A stretch of 13,120 nt of DNA. Source: Bacteriovoracaceae bacterium UBA1511. Lineage in GTDB: Bacteria; Bdellovibrionota; Bacteriovoracia; Bacteriovoracales; Bacteriovoracaceae. The position numbers and the translations under genes were made by a program. The notes below the pieces were generated by a model, which had not been told where the DNA came from, did not search any database, and worked only from the letters and a program-made list of their open reading frames with translations. Numbering within the stretch: position 1 is the stretch's first letter; every line of letters begins with the position of its first letter. The stretch spans positions 1 through 13,120 of the forward strand of contig DCQT01000014.1 in assembly GCA_002323535.1 (NCBI GenBank). Direction: 5' to 3'. Below, one piece after another: positions 1-6,918 of the stretch.

Positions 1-1700
1 TCATTTTTACATGAATTATTTTCTTGTTTAAACTCACCTTTGTTAAACCTAGTTTTGTACTCATCTCTTAGAGATTTCTCACTATCTTTTAATATCCTTT
101 TTGCATCAGAAACAATTCTATCAATAGCTTTTAATGGAGCTTTTCTTGATTTACCAAGCTCTTTTCTCATTGCCTTTCTTTGAAATTCGATAAAAGAAGA
201 TCGATCTTTTTTACTAAGAAGTCTCGCTCTAGCTTGCCGAACGAGTATCTCTGCCTCATGCCAATCAGCTATCGATTTCTCAATTTCTTTACAATATTTT
301 TTTAAGTTTATATGTTTTTTCACACTTAAGAACTTATCAAGATCGTTCAGACCTTCAATCTCCTTTTTAAAAGCGAAATACTCTTCATATGTTTTATCAA
401 TACAATCACCACAAACTTGCTCGCCTAACCTTTGTTTTGCTTTACCCGCGCGGTATTCTTTAAGCTTTTCCTCAAGAAGGTCACCGTTATCGACTCTCCT
501 TCTCTCAATAGCCTTTTCAAGCTGCTCATAATGATCATACTCTGAAAAGAATTGAACAAGTGGTAAATTCATAACCAATCTATCGAGATCCCTCTCAACT
601 TTTTCTAAACTAGTAGACACACCTTCAAGTGAGTCTCTTAATTTTTCTACCTCTACCCCCCTAGCAAAACTTCTTCCCTTGGCATCCAACAAATCAACTA
701 AGGCACTAACACCTGTTGAAATACCGTTTAAGACAGCATTTACACCGAAAGCCCCAATCGCCGCGCCTGCTGCTGTGGCCATTCCTATTTTAAAAAAGTT
801 CCCAGGAGATAAAGTTTTGGTAACAATTTTTTGCCAATCATTTTGGGCATCCAAAAAAGCTTTTCCTTGACTATCGATAATTTCGGCCCATTTCTCACTC
901 TGCTGAAAAATAATTTCACCGGCATCACCAGCATCTCTACGCAACTCCTCAACTTTTTCATAAAATCTCTCTAACTCTTCCCCTGCCTTATCCATTGCGA
1001 CACCAGTTTTTCCCTCTATTCGGCGAACATCCTTTCTTAAAGAAGTTACGTTATCATTTGCTTCATCTAATTGGTCCACTAAATCAGTCATCGAACTTGT
1101 TAGACCTGCCGGCAAGGGCGGCGACGGAGGAGCCATTTGAGCGTAAGCACCTGTGAAAAATAGATCTCGTAAAATGTTCTTTAAATTATTTTGTTGCGGA
1201 ATATAGCTTGTTTTCTCATTGGTCTTTAATAGCAAATCGTTCTTAAAGAAATATAATTGATTAAGCTGTGTTTGATTAATAACTCTTCTGTAAAAAGGCA
1301 ACCTCACAAAAGCGGTCGATGTCTTAAACCCATTTTTTGTTTCTGCACAAGCGGCAACAACATATTTGTATCCCTCTTTCCAAAAACCACGAACAAACTG
1401 AATCCCGTTGAGGTTTGTTTTTTTTATATTTTGGATATTTAACTCTTCCGCAGGAAAAAAGTTTTGATCACAAAAGCTTCGATTATCTTTTTTATTTTTT
1501 TTTATCTCTACATCCACAATAGAGACAATTTTTTTTATCGGAATAACCTTGGATATTAAAAATGCATCAGATGATGTTATTTTTACGACCCCTTCTTTTT
1601 GAACACCTTTCTCAGTGGGTCTTTTTAACCATCTCACCTCGTATGCGTTGGATTTAAACGTAAATAATAAAAAAAATAATAATAATAAATAATTTTTCAT
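1..1700 (-). CDS. Secreted coiled-coil protein with central hydrophobic segment, partial (C-terminus off window)
   Basis: I do not recognise this family. The frame is open from the ATG at 1700 to the window edge, giving 566 codons with no stop, so the C-terminus is missing. A signal peptide is clear: MKN, then a Leu/Phe run, with likely cleavage after Ala19 (SNA|YE). Residues about 20-185 form a compact domain with Cys77 and Cys118. A proline-rich linker (APPSPPLPAG, 190-199) follows. Residues about 205-300 are charged and heptad-like, suggesting a coiled coil. Residues about 302-340 are hydrophobic and Gly/Ala-rich (GMATAAGAAIGAFGVNAVL and onward). From about 345 on the protein is again strongly helical and charged, with a CGDC pair at 430-433. 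Helix, hydrophobic hairpin, helix is the general layout of alpha-helical pore-forming proteins, but that is an architectural inference only; a structural envelope protein is equally possible. No Shine-Dalgarno is visible before the ATG. Certain as a gene, unknown in function. Confidence 0.85.
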   Translation of the reverse strand, partial: MKNYLLLLFFLLFTFKSNAYEVRWLKRPTEKGVQKEGVVKITSSDAFLISKVIPIKKIVSIVDVEIKKNKKDNRSFCDQNFFPAEELNIQNIKKTNLNGIQFVRGFWKEGYKYVVAACAETKNGFKTSTAFVRLPFYRRVINQTQLNQLYFFKNDLLLKTNEKTSYIPQQNNLKNILRDLFFTGAYAQMAPPSPPLPAGLTSSMTDLVDQLDEANDNVTSLRKDVRRIEGKTGVAMDKAGEELERFYEKVEELRRDAGDAGEIIFQQSEKWAEIIDSQGKAFLDAQNDWQKIVTKTLSPGNFFKIGMATAAGAAIGAFGVNAVLNGISTGVSALVDLLDAKGRSFARGVEVEKLRDSLEGVSTSLEKVERDLDRLVMNLPLVQFFSEYDHYEQLEKAIERRRVDNGDLLEEKLKEYRAGKAKQRLGEQVCGDCIDKTYEEYFAFKKEIEGLNDLDKFLSVKKHINLKKYCKEIEKSIADWHEAEILVRQARARLLSKKDRSSFIEFQRKAMRKELGKSRKAPLKAIDRIVSDAKRILKDSEKSLRDEYKTRFNKGEFKQENNSCKN

Positions 1701-1770
1701 GGTTTATTTATCGGTACTTTTTGTAAATAAATTAAATATATCAAAAAGTGATGATCAATCTAAAAAAGCC

Positions 1771-1791
1771 TACCTGCAAGTGAATCAGGTA
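1771..1791. promoter_or_regulatory. Inverted repeat in the divergent intergenic region, possible operator
   Basis: TACCTG (1771-1776) and CAGGTA (1786-1791) form a perfect 6-bp inverted repeat with a 9-nt spacer. It lies 37 bp before the start of the plus-strand secreted protein and 71 bp from the start of the divergent minus-strand gene. The right arm runs into TATAAA (1790-1795), a possible -10 element for the rightward gene, although no -35 is recognisable. A repressor site over the promoter is plausible, but a repeat this short can arise by chance. Confidence 0.3.
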
Positions 1792-1827
1792 TAAATTATT
1801 CAAGTTATTCTACCGAAATTACCTACA

Positions 1828-3027
1828 ATGAAGAATAAGAACGTATTTTTTTTACTGTTTTCCCTTTTGACCCTACCCAAAAGCGCTTTCCCTGACGATT
1901 ACACCTTCAAAGACATATATAATTTTCCCAAGGGAGATTATGAAAGCCAGTCTAAGCTTTTTAAAACTTACTGCAAATACGCCAATAAATTTAATGACAG
2001 TAGAGGAAAATATTACAGGAAAGATATAGTCAGTAGTAAAAGCTGTAGGAAAGCAGCAAACAAGCTCAATAACAAATGCTACAGCAACTATGAGCTTGGA
2101 GAGGACCCTATTACAAATTTCAGAACTAAACTTAATTTATTTACAAGTAAAGAGCGAAAAATTGAAGCGGAGTACCATGGTGATGAAATAACCTACAATA
2201 TGCAAACGAAAAAGTTAAATGACGAGGTCAAAGACTTTTATAAGTCCAAAGAATTCTCAGAATATAAAAAATTTTTAGGAAACCAAAAAAAAGAAATTTT
2301 AGAAATTGAAGAAAATTGTTTTATCAAAAACAAAAAGATTAAGGCTGTAGAGAAAATTATGAAGGCACTTTCTGTTCCTAACTCAGGAAGTCCCATGTGT
2401 GAGACATTAAAAAGTGAGTACCCGGAATTTACCGATTATAGGGGGTTTAAAAATGGCAAGCTCATAAAAAGGATATTGCAAAGAGATAAAACCAGAGCAT
2501 CAAATACTTTGAAGCCATCTCCTACAATTAAAGGCTTGAAGTACAGTTGGAACATAAGTTTAACTCAAGAGTTTCGCTCTATCGATTCAGGCGTTGGAAC
2601 AAAGTGCTTTGGCGATGAATCCGAAGATAGACACTGCCTTTTACCAGCGAAGGGCATAAGTGAAGAAAAGTATATTAATAAAAGAGAAGGGTTTTGGAGT
2701 AACAAAAAAAAATACGTAAATAAGGCAATTAAAAATACAGAATACGTTTCAGCTCTTCTTAAAACACCTGAATTTAGAAGACTTGCCTTTGCATGCTCTC
2801 CTATTACCTACTCCAATCATTTTAGAGTTAAGAGGAGGGAGCATAAAAAGGATTGTGAAAAAAACCAGCCTTATTCTTGGACTCCAAGCTTTCTAGCGAC
2901 AGAGCTCCCCTTCCAATGCCAAGTCATACTTAGTCATGAGTACCACCACAGGTACCGCGATCAACGAAATGGCCTTTACAAGTTAAAAGAACTCAAAAAT
3001 GACATGGACGCCTCATCCACTAGATAG
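1828..3027 (+). CDS. Secreted cysteine-rich protein with C-terminal HExxH motif, putative metallopeptidase
   Basis: No family is recognised. A signal peptide (MKNKNVFFLLFSLLTLPKSA) predicts cleavage near Ala20. The mature part has ten cysteines (49, 73, 84, 164, 191, 260, 270, 323, 343, 364), which fits disulphide bonding outside the cytoplasm. Residues 370-374 read HEYHH, preceded by hydrophobic VILS, and so match the zincin zinc-binding motif HExxH. Glu388, fourteen residues after the second motif His, could be a third ligand of gluzincin type. The motif sits only 25 residues from the end, which is unusual, so the protein could be a short zincin, a truncated one, or a chance match in a His-rich helix. 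The middle (about 130-180) is lysine-rich and helical. No Shine-Dalgarno precedes the ATG. It is divergent from the coiled-coil gene, and its 3' end overlaps the converging small gene by 8 bp. Confidence 0.8.
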   Translation: MKNKNVFFLLFSLLTLPKSAFPDDYTFKDIYNFPKGDYESQSKLFKTYCKYANKFNDSRGKYYRKDIVSSKSCRKAANKLNNKCYSNYELGEDPITNFRTKLNLFTSKERKIEAEYHGDEITYNMQTKKLNDEVKDFYKSKEFSEYKKFLGNQKKEILEIEENCFIKNKKIKAVEKIMKALSVPNSGSPMCETLKSEYPEFTDYRGFKNGKLIKRILQRDKTRASNTLKPSPTIKGLKYSWNISLTQEFRSIDSGVGTKCFGDESEDRHCLLPAKGISEEKYINKREGFWSNKKKYVNKAIKNTEYVSALLKTPEFRRLAFACSPITYSNHFRVKRREHKKDCEKNQPYSWTPSFLATELPFQCQVILSHEYHHRYRDQRNGLYKLKELKNDMDASSTR

Positions 3028-3388
3028 AATAAAAGTAGTCCATGTACAAAAATGCTCTAAAGGTACTTCCGGAAGTTGTAGACACCTCTACATCACAACC
3101 ACTAAAGTCAGCCCCTGGTGACCAGTTCACGCTGATTTCAAAACACCCCTGATCTAATTTAACTACATCAGAGACTTCACATTCAAATCCTGCATGGTTC
3201 TCAAGAACTCTCGCACTAAAAATTTCGTTCGGGCCAACTTCTCTTGTAAGAAGCTTTACTACAGGTTTTCCATAAACATCTACTTCCACTGTTTCATTGT
3301 TTTGAAGTAAAACACTATCCCCCAGGCTCCCACAGGCTAAAGTAGTAAAACTTATCATTAGAATTAGTAATACTAAAAACGATTTCAT
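3020..3388 (-). CDS. Small exported four-cysteine protein
   Basis: A 122-residue protein of unknown function. The N-terminus MKSFLVLLILMISFTTLACG is a signal peptide, probably cut after Ala18. Cys19 right after the cut raises the possibility of a lipoprotein, but Thr16-Leu17-Ala18-Cys19 is not a canonical lipobox. The mature protein is acidic and beta-rich in appearance, with Cys70, Cys82 and Cys98 besides Cys19, so one or two disulphides could form. I chose the ATG at 3388 over the TTG at 3391 because AAGGAG lies 5 nt before the ATG but only 2 nt before the TTG. It follows the barrel gene on the same strand after 58 bp with no visible terminator, so it may be the last gene of that transcript. 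Its end overlaps the convergent upstream gene by 8 bp. Confidence 0.75.
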   Translation of the reverse strand: MKSFLVLLILMISFTTLACGSLGDSVLLQNNETVEVDVYGKPVVKLLTREVGPNEIFSARVLENHAGFECEVSDVVKLDQGCFEISVNWSPGADFSGCDVEVSTTSGSTFRAFLYMDYFYSI

Positions 3389-3393
3389 CAACT

Positions 3394-3399
3394 CTCCTT
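3394..3399 (-). promoter_or_regulatory. Ribosome binding site that fixes the start at 3388
   Basis: On the minus strand AAGGAG stands 5 nt before the ATG at 3388. An in-frame TTG directly upstream (3391) would leave only 2 nt, too close for efficient initiation, so the ATG is the better start. Confidence 0.7.
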
Positions 3400-3446
3400 A
3401 ATACCGACATCAAGTATCAATGGAGAAACACCTACGTCAAGAAAAT

Positions 3447-4733
3447 TTAGAAGTAATAAGACAGACTCAATTGCCCCTGATGATCATCTTCATATATTTC
3501 AAGACCTTGAGGGTAATCCGTTGTTTTTTCTGCATCTATGTATCGTAACGATGCGCCCAGCTTCCAACCTTTTTTTAGTCTACTTTCATAAGAAAAAAGA
3601 TAAATTGATTCACTTATTCCAGAAGTAATATCTTTAATCGCCCCAAAATCAATAGTAGTATCGTTTGAGTTATTAAGGAGGTATTGGACACCAAGATAGA
3701 CATCATTTTGAAAAATAAATCTTCTTCTGGCGTAATTATCATCAACTCCTAAAGTTTTTGAGAACTCACCAATAACTCTAAGATCATGTCCAGAGTCAAA
3801 AGAATACAAATACTCAAACCCAGCTGTCATTTGCTCATAGTCTTTTTGCGAATCCTCTCCTGTGAATGTCCCAATCACTATTTCATCTGAGAACTCTCTT
3901 TTTAAGTATTCACCTTTAAAAATCCATTTCTCCCAAGGAATTGTTACATAACCACCAAAATCTTTTACCTCAAAATAATAAGGCGTATTTAATGTGCCAT
4001 CAGTCGGGCATACCTCTAAACCACAAAGGGTTCTTGTTGGGTCAAGAACATAGTCTCTATTTCCAAAAATTGGTGTTTGCCGATCATAGTGATGGGTAAA
4101 AAATAAACTCCAATCACCCCAACCAGAAAATTGATCGTATTTAATTGCGTACTGTGTTTGCTCTTCGTCGGTTTCACTGGATGACCCGTTGATAAAATAT
4201 GAGTCTTGAATTTCTACCCCTACTCCAAGTCTACTCGCTCCACCTGGAATATAATTTTCAATCGTTCTAGGAAAAACGAAAATACTTAAATTTGAATTTT
4301 CAAAATACTTTTTAAACCCGAGGGTCAGCTCGCCAAATTTCTCTGTATCCTCTAAAGCCCCATCATAGTTTCTTGAATTAATAATATCAACCGCTGAGAA
4401 CACTTCTGTTGATCGCCAATTAAATTTTTCAAAGCCAAAGACAAATAAATAATCCTCATCTTTTCCAAGAGTTTTTTCTAACTTCAACTCCTCAATGAAT
4501 GAGATATTTCTCGTGGGATCAAGTTGATCAATCCTTGATTTAACACTGGCCTTAACATTCATCCCAAAAAGGTCGGTTACCATTGCCAGACGAGACGCCA
4601 GCGCTAGCCCTTGGTCTTTAGTTGCTAAATTATTATCATTTTTGAAATATCTATTTTCAAAAGAAACCATACCCGTAGTTTCAAAAGAAAATGCATTCAG
4701 ACTAAAAAGGATTAAAATAAAAAATCGTATCAT
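3447..4733 (-). CDS. Outer-membrane beta-barrel protein
   Basis: A 428-residue protein with a signal peptide (MIRFFILILFSLNAFS, cleavage near residue 16) followed by repeating amphipathic, aromatic-rich strands and Asp/Asn/Gly-rich turns. It ends in LSYYF, with the C-terminal Phe typical of proteins inserted by the BAM complex. The pattern is that of a 14-18-stranded porin-like barrel; the exact strand count cannot be read by eye. Two cysteines in TLCGLEVC could form a small loop disulphide. Its start overlaps the stop of the LolA-like gene upstream (ATGA), with GAGG 5 nt before the ATG inside that gene, implying one operon and coupled translation. Barrels beside LolA-like proteins and RND exporters are known in other bacteria (for example DUF1302-type proteins), which suggests a role in envelope lipid or small-molecule transport. 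Substrate unknown; membership of DUF1302 is not established. Confidence 0.85.
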   Translation of the reverse strand: MIRFFILILFSLNAFSFETTGMVSFENRYFKNDNNLATKDQGLALASRLAMVTDLFGMNVKASVKSRIDQLDPTRNISFIEELKLEKTLGKDEDYLFVFGFEKFNWRSTEVFSAVDIINSRNYDGALEDTEKFGELTLGFKKYFENSNLSIFVFPRTIENYIPGGASRLGVGVEIQDSYFINGSSSETDEEQTQYAIKYDQFSGWGDWSLFFTHHYDRQTPIFGNRDYVLDPTRTLCGLEVCPTDGTLNTPYYFEVKDFGGYVTIPWEKWIFKGEYLKREFSDEIVIGTFTGEDSQKDYEQMTAGFEYLYSFDSGHDLRVIGEFSKTLGVDDNYARRRFIFQNDVYLGVQYLLNNSNDTTIDFGAIKDITSGISESIYLFSYESRLKKGWKLGASLRYIDAEKTTDYPQGLEIYEDDHQGQLSLSYYF

Positions 4734-5503
4734 CGAAGCCTCGCTGGACTAAATTTTGAAGATTTAATTTTTCCGCCAAGAGATCTGTTACTCCAAGAAA
4801 AAATGCTTTGCTTATTTGTTAATTTATTTTTCATGTGAATTTTCATTGCTTTAAAAAAATTTTTTTTCCCAACAGTGAATTTTTTCCACTCTGAAAACTC
4901 GGCGACTTTAAGTAGGTCTCCTCTTCGATTGTAGTACTCAACTTCAACTGGGTTAGAATACTTTTTACTTATTTTCATTACCTGTTTTGAATAACCACTT
5001 CTTTTTTTACTTACTCGTTTTAAAACCCATTGGGATTCCGATTCGCTCAGTAAATCAAAGTTAAACTTTTCAACACTGCCATTGCTTAAATCTTCAAAGG
5101 AAAATTCACTTCCCATGAAAGAGCCTGATCTTGCGCCACCAGATATTCTTTTTTTTCTTTTTAAAGAAGGGAGGAAAAGCCATTGTTCGTCATCTTTTGT
5201 TTTGTGAGAGTGGGTTAACAACTTGGTTCCCTTTACATCTGCCGGTGAAATAAACTCTAGTAAACTCTTACCATTTGAGTCACTACCCTCAAGTGTCTCT
5301 CCTTTTAATGATCTTGATACTTTACTTCCGTGGGCATCGATAAGAATCATCTCCATATCACTAGAGTCGCTGTCATACTTTTTTCCAGCCTCTTCGATAA
5401 TTTTTGCCACCTCTAAGCCTTTAGCTTCTGATGCTTCATCCGCATGTAAAATTTCACAATTGAAATAAATTAAACTCAGTCCAACAAGAAGGTGTCTCAA
5501 CAT
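4730..5503 (-). CDS. Outer membrane lipoprotein-sorting protein, LolA-like periplasmic carrier
   Basis: A 257-residue exported protein with a signal peptide ending ...ILHA|DE (cut near residue 21). The signature resembles the LolA-like family found with MMPL/RND exporters: FISPADVKGTKLL at 84-96, followed at 107-139 by QWLFLPSLKRKKRI, then SGGARSGSFMGSEFSFEDL. The late DLLKVAEFSEWKKF stretch (196-209) also fits. Such proteins are predicted to fold as a LolA-type half-barrel that carries a lipid or hydrophobic ligand across the periplasm. GAGG lies 5 nt before the ATG. The barrel gene follows with an ATGA overlap, so the two products probably act together between inner and outer membrane. The exporter usually seen with this family is not adjacent. 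The family assignment is strong; the cargo is unknown. Confidence 0.85.
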   Translation of the reverse strand: MLRHLLVGLSLIYFNCEILHADEASEAKGLEVAKIIEEAGKKYDSDSSDMEMILIDAHGSKVSRSLKGETLEGSDSNGKSLLEFISPADVKGTKLLTHSHKTKDDEQWLFLPSLKRKKRISGGARSGSFMGSEFSFEDLSNGSVEKFNFDLLSESESQWVLKRVSKKRSGYSKQVMKISKKYSNPVEVEYYNRRGDLLKVAEFSEWKKFTVGKKNFFKAMKIHMKNKLTNKQSIFSWSNRSLGGKIKSSKFSPARLR

Positions 5504-5539
5504 AAAAACCTCATTAAAATTTGATCTATACCTAACAAA

Positions 5540-5548
5540 TTATCCACA
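5540..5548 (+). promoter_or_regulatory. Perfect DnaA box
   Basis: TTATCCACA matches the consensus high-affinity DnaA-binding 9-mer exactly. It lies in the divergent promoter region, 36 bp before the start of the LolA-like gene and 76 bp before the start of the 5'-nucleotidase gene. I found no second copy in the window, so it is not an origin. It may be a transcriptional DnaA site or chance; a given 9-mer is expected about 0.1 times on both strands of a window this size. Confidence 0.4.
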
Positions 5549-5590
5549 ATCAGACGGCATCGGCCAGTAGTTTAATAATTTAAAGTATGG

Positions 5591-5610
5591 GATAATTAGT
5601 TCGATAATTA
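5591..5610 (+). repeat. Tandem GATAATTA direct repeat, probable promoter region of the 5'-nucleotidase gene
   Basis: GATAATTA occurs at 5591-5598 and again at 5603-5610, a 12-bp period. Each copy contains GATAAT, one mismatch from the -10 consensus, and the palindrome TAATTA. The upstream copy leaves room for a short leader carrying AAGG (5614-5617) before the ATG at 5625. No convincing -35 is visible. Either the first copy is the -10 element, or the pair is a regulator site. Confidence 0.35.
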
Positions 5611-5624
5611 AACAAGGTTTATAC

Positions 5625-6917
5625 ATGAGTATTTTCGTTAATCGAGTTCTAAATTTAAAGCAAATAAAAGCAATTGGATTTGATATGGATCACACTCTGG
5701 TGGAATACCACGCAGATGAGTTTGAAAAGCTTGTTCATCGAAAAACTCTTGAAAAGCTTATTTCCAACCTTGGATACCCACAAAGTATTAATAATCTTAT
5801 CTTTGACTCTACCCTTGTTATTCAAGGCTTAGTTATTGATAAAAAAAATGGGAACACCTTAAAACTCAGCAGGTTCGGAAAAGTAAAAAAAGCTTTTCAT
5901 GGAACTAAAGAGCTTAGTTTTTCTGAACTTCAACGACAATATCGAACAATGGTTATTGATCTTAACGATCCAAATTACCAATCCCTCGATACCGCATTTT
6001 CCATATCTCATGGTGTCCTATTCATGCAACTAAGTGAAGCATTGCCGGAAAAAGGGTTTGAGAACTTGGCCATCGACATTAAGTATATGATTGATGTTTG
6101 TCACAGAGATGGCACCTTAAAAACTGAAGTTAAAAAGAATGTAGAAAAATACATAAAACAAAATTCAAAAATAGTAGAAACCCTTGAGGCACTCAAAGAG
6201 TCTGGAAAAAAACTTCTTTTAATTACAAACAGTGAGTACAGCTACTCAAAAACGTTGATGGAGTTTGCTTTTGATCCATATTTAAAAAATCACTCCTCAT
6301 GGCTTGAACTTTTTGAAGTAAGCCTAACTCTTTCAAGAAAGCCTAAGTTTTTTACCGAAAGGCAAGCATTTTTAAAAATTGATCCCCAAACAGGATTAAT
6401 GGAAAATTTCGAGGAGGAAAATTATCAAGGCCTTTTTCAAGGCGGAAATGCCAATGATCTTCAAAAATATTTAAGACTTGAGGGGGAAGAGATTCTCTAT
6501 CTTGGAGACCATATTTTTGGAGATGTAGTGAGCATTAAAAAAACCTGTAACTGGCGAACAGCGTTAGTATGTTACCCGATTGAGCAAGAAGTGGCAGGAG
6601 TTAATAAGTCTCTAAAGTTTCAAAACAAAATTGATACTTTGATGAAAGAAAAAGTAACTCTTGAAAAAGACTATCAAGCCAACAGCGTCAGGATTGATGA
6701 GATTAACCAAAATATTTCGGACCTCATTAATAATATTCAAAAAAACTTTAACCCTCACTGGGGCGAATTAATGCGTGCGGGCGCTGAAGAGAGTCGATTT
6801 GCTGATCAGCTTGAAAAATACTCCTGTATCTATATGAAAAGCGTCGCTGATCTGAAGGATTATGGTCCAAAATTTTATTTTCGCCCATTTAAGCGATATC
6901 TGCCTCACGAACTTTAA
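5625..6917 (+). CDS. HAD-superfamily 5'-nucleotidase, cytosolic IMP/GMP-specific (cN-II) type
   Basis: A 430-residue cytoplasmic enzyme of the HAD-IG 5'-nucleotidase family, related to mammalian cN-II (NT5C2). The family hydrolyses purine nucleoside monophosphates, mainly IMP and GMP, to nucleosides and phosphate. Motif I is FDMDHT with nucleophile Asp20 and general acid Asp22. Motif II is ITN with Thr201/Asn202. A motif III lysine lies in SRKPKFF (Lys239 or Lys241). Motif IV is YLGDHIFGD, with Asp295 and Asp300 for magnesium, and is a hallmark of cN-II. The cap domain fills about 30-190. Residues about 325-375 are helical and coiled-coil-like and precede a C-terminal segment (RFADQLEKYSCIY). 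The length fits the family's bacterial members. A weak AAGG precedes the ATG. It is divergent from the LolA-like gene and converges on the deacetylase gene with a 1-bp gap. Activity is firm; substrate preference is by family. Confidence 0.92.
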   Translation: MSIFVNRVLNLKQIKAIGFDMDHTLVEYHADEFEKLVHRKTLEKLISNLGYPQSINNLIFDSTLVIQGLVIDKKNGNTLKLSRFGKVKKAFHGTKELSFSELQRQYRTMVIDLNDPNYQSLDTAFSISHGVLFMQLSEALPEKGFENLAIDIKYMIDVCHRDGTLKTEVKKNVEKYIKQNSKIVETLEALKESGKKLLLITNSEYSYSKTLMEFAFDPYLKNHSSWLELFEVSLTLSRKPKFFTERQAFLKIDPQTGLMENFEEENYQGLFQGGNANDLQKYLRLEGEEILYLGDHIFGDVVSIKKTCNWRTALVCYPIEQEVAGVNKSLKFQNKIDTLMKEKVTLEKDYQANSVRIDEINQNISDLINNIQKNFNPHWGELMRAGAEESRFADQLEKYSCIYMKSVADLKDYGPKFYFRPFKRYLPHEL

Positions 6918-6918
6918 A

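Noticed and set aside
2938..2955. GTACC/GGTAC inverted repeat within the HExxH coding region
   Set aside because: It follows from the codons for the Tyr-His-His-Arg-Tyr stretch; nothing suggests an independent signal.
3389..3391. TTG start for the small exported protein
   Set aside because: It is 2 nt from the ribosome site; the ATG three bases on has proper spacing.
5223..5468. Plus-strand open frame of 81 codons inside the LolA-like gene
   Set aside because: It lies wholly antisense to a well-supported gene, has no ribosome site and no coding character of its own.
5540..5548. Replication origin around the DnaA box
   Set aside because: A single box with no cluster, no DNA-unwinding element and no dnaA, dnaN or gidA genes nearby.
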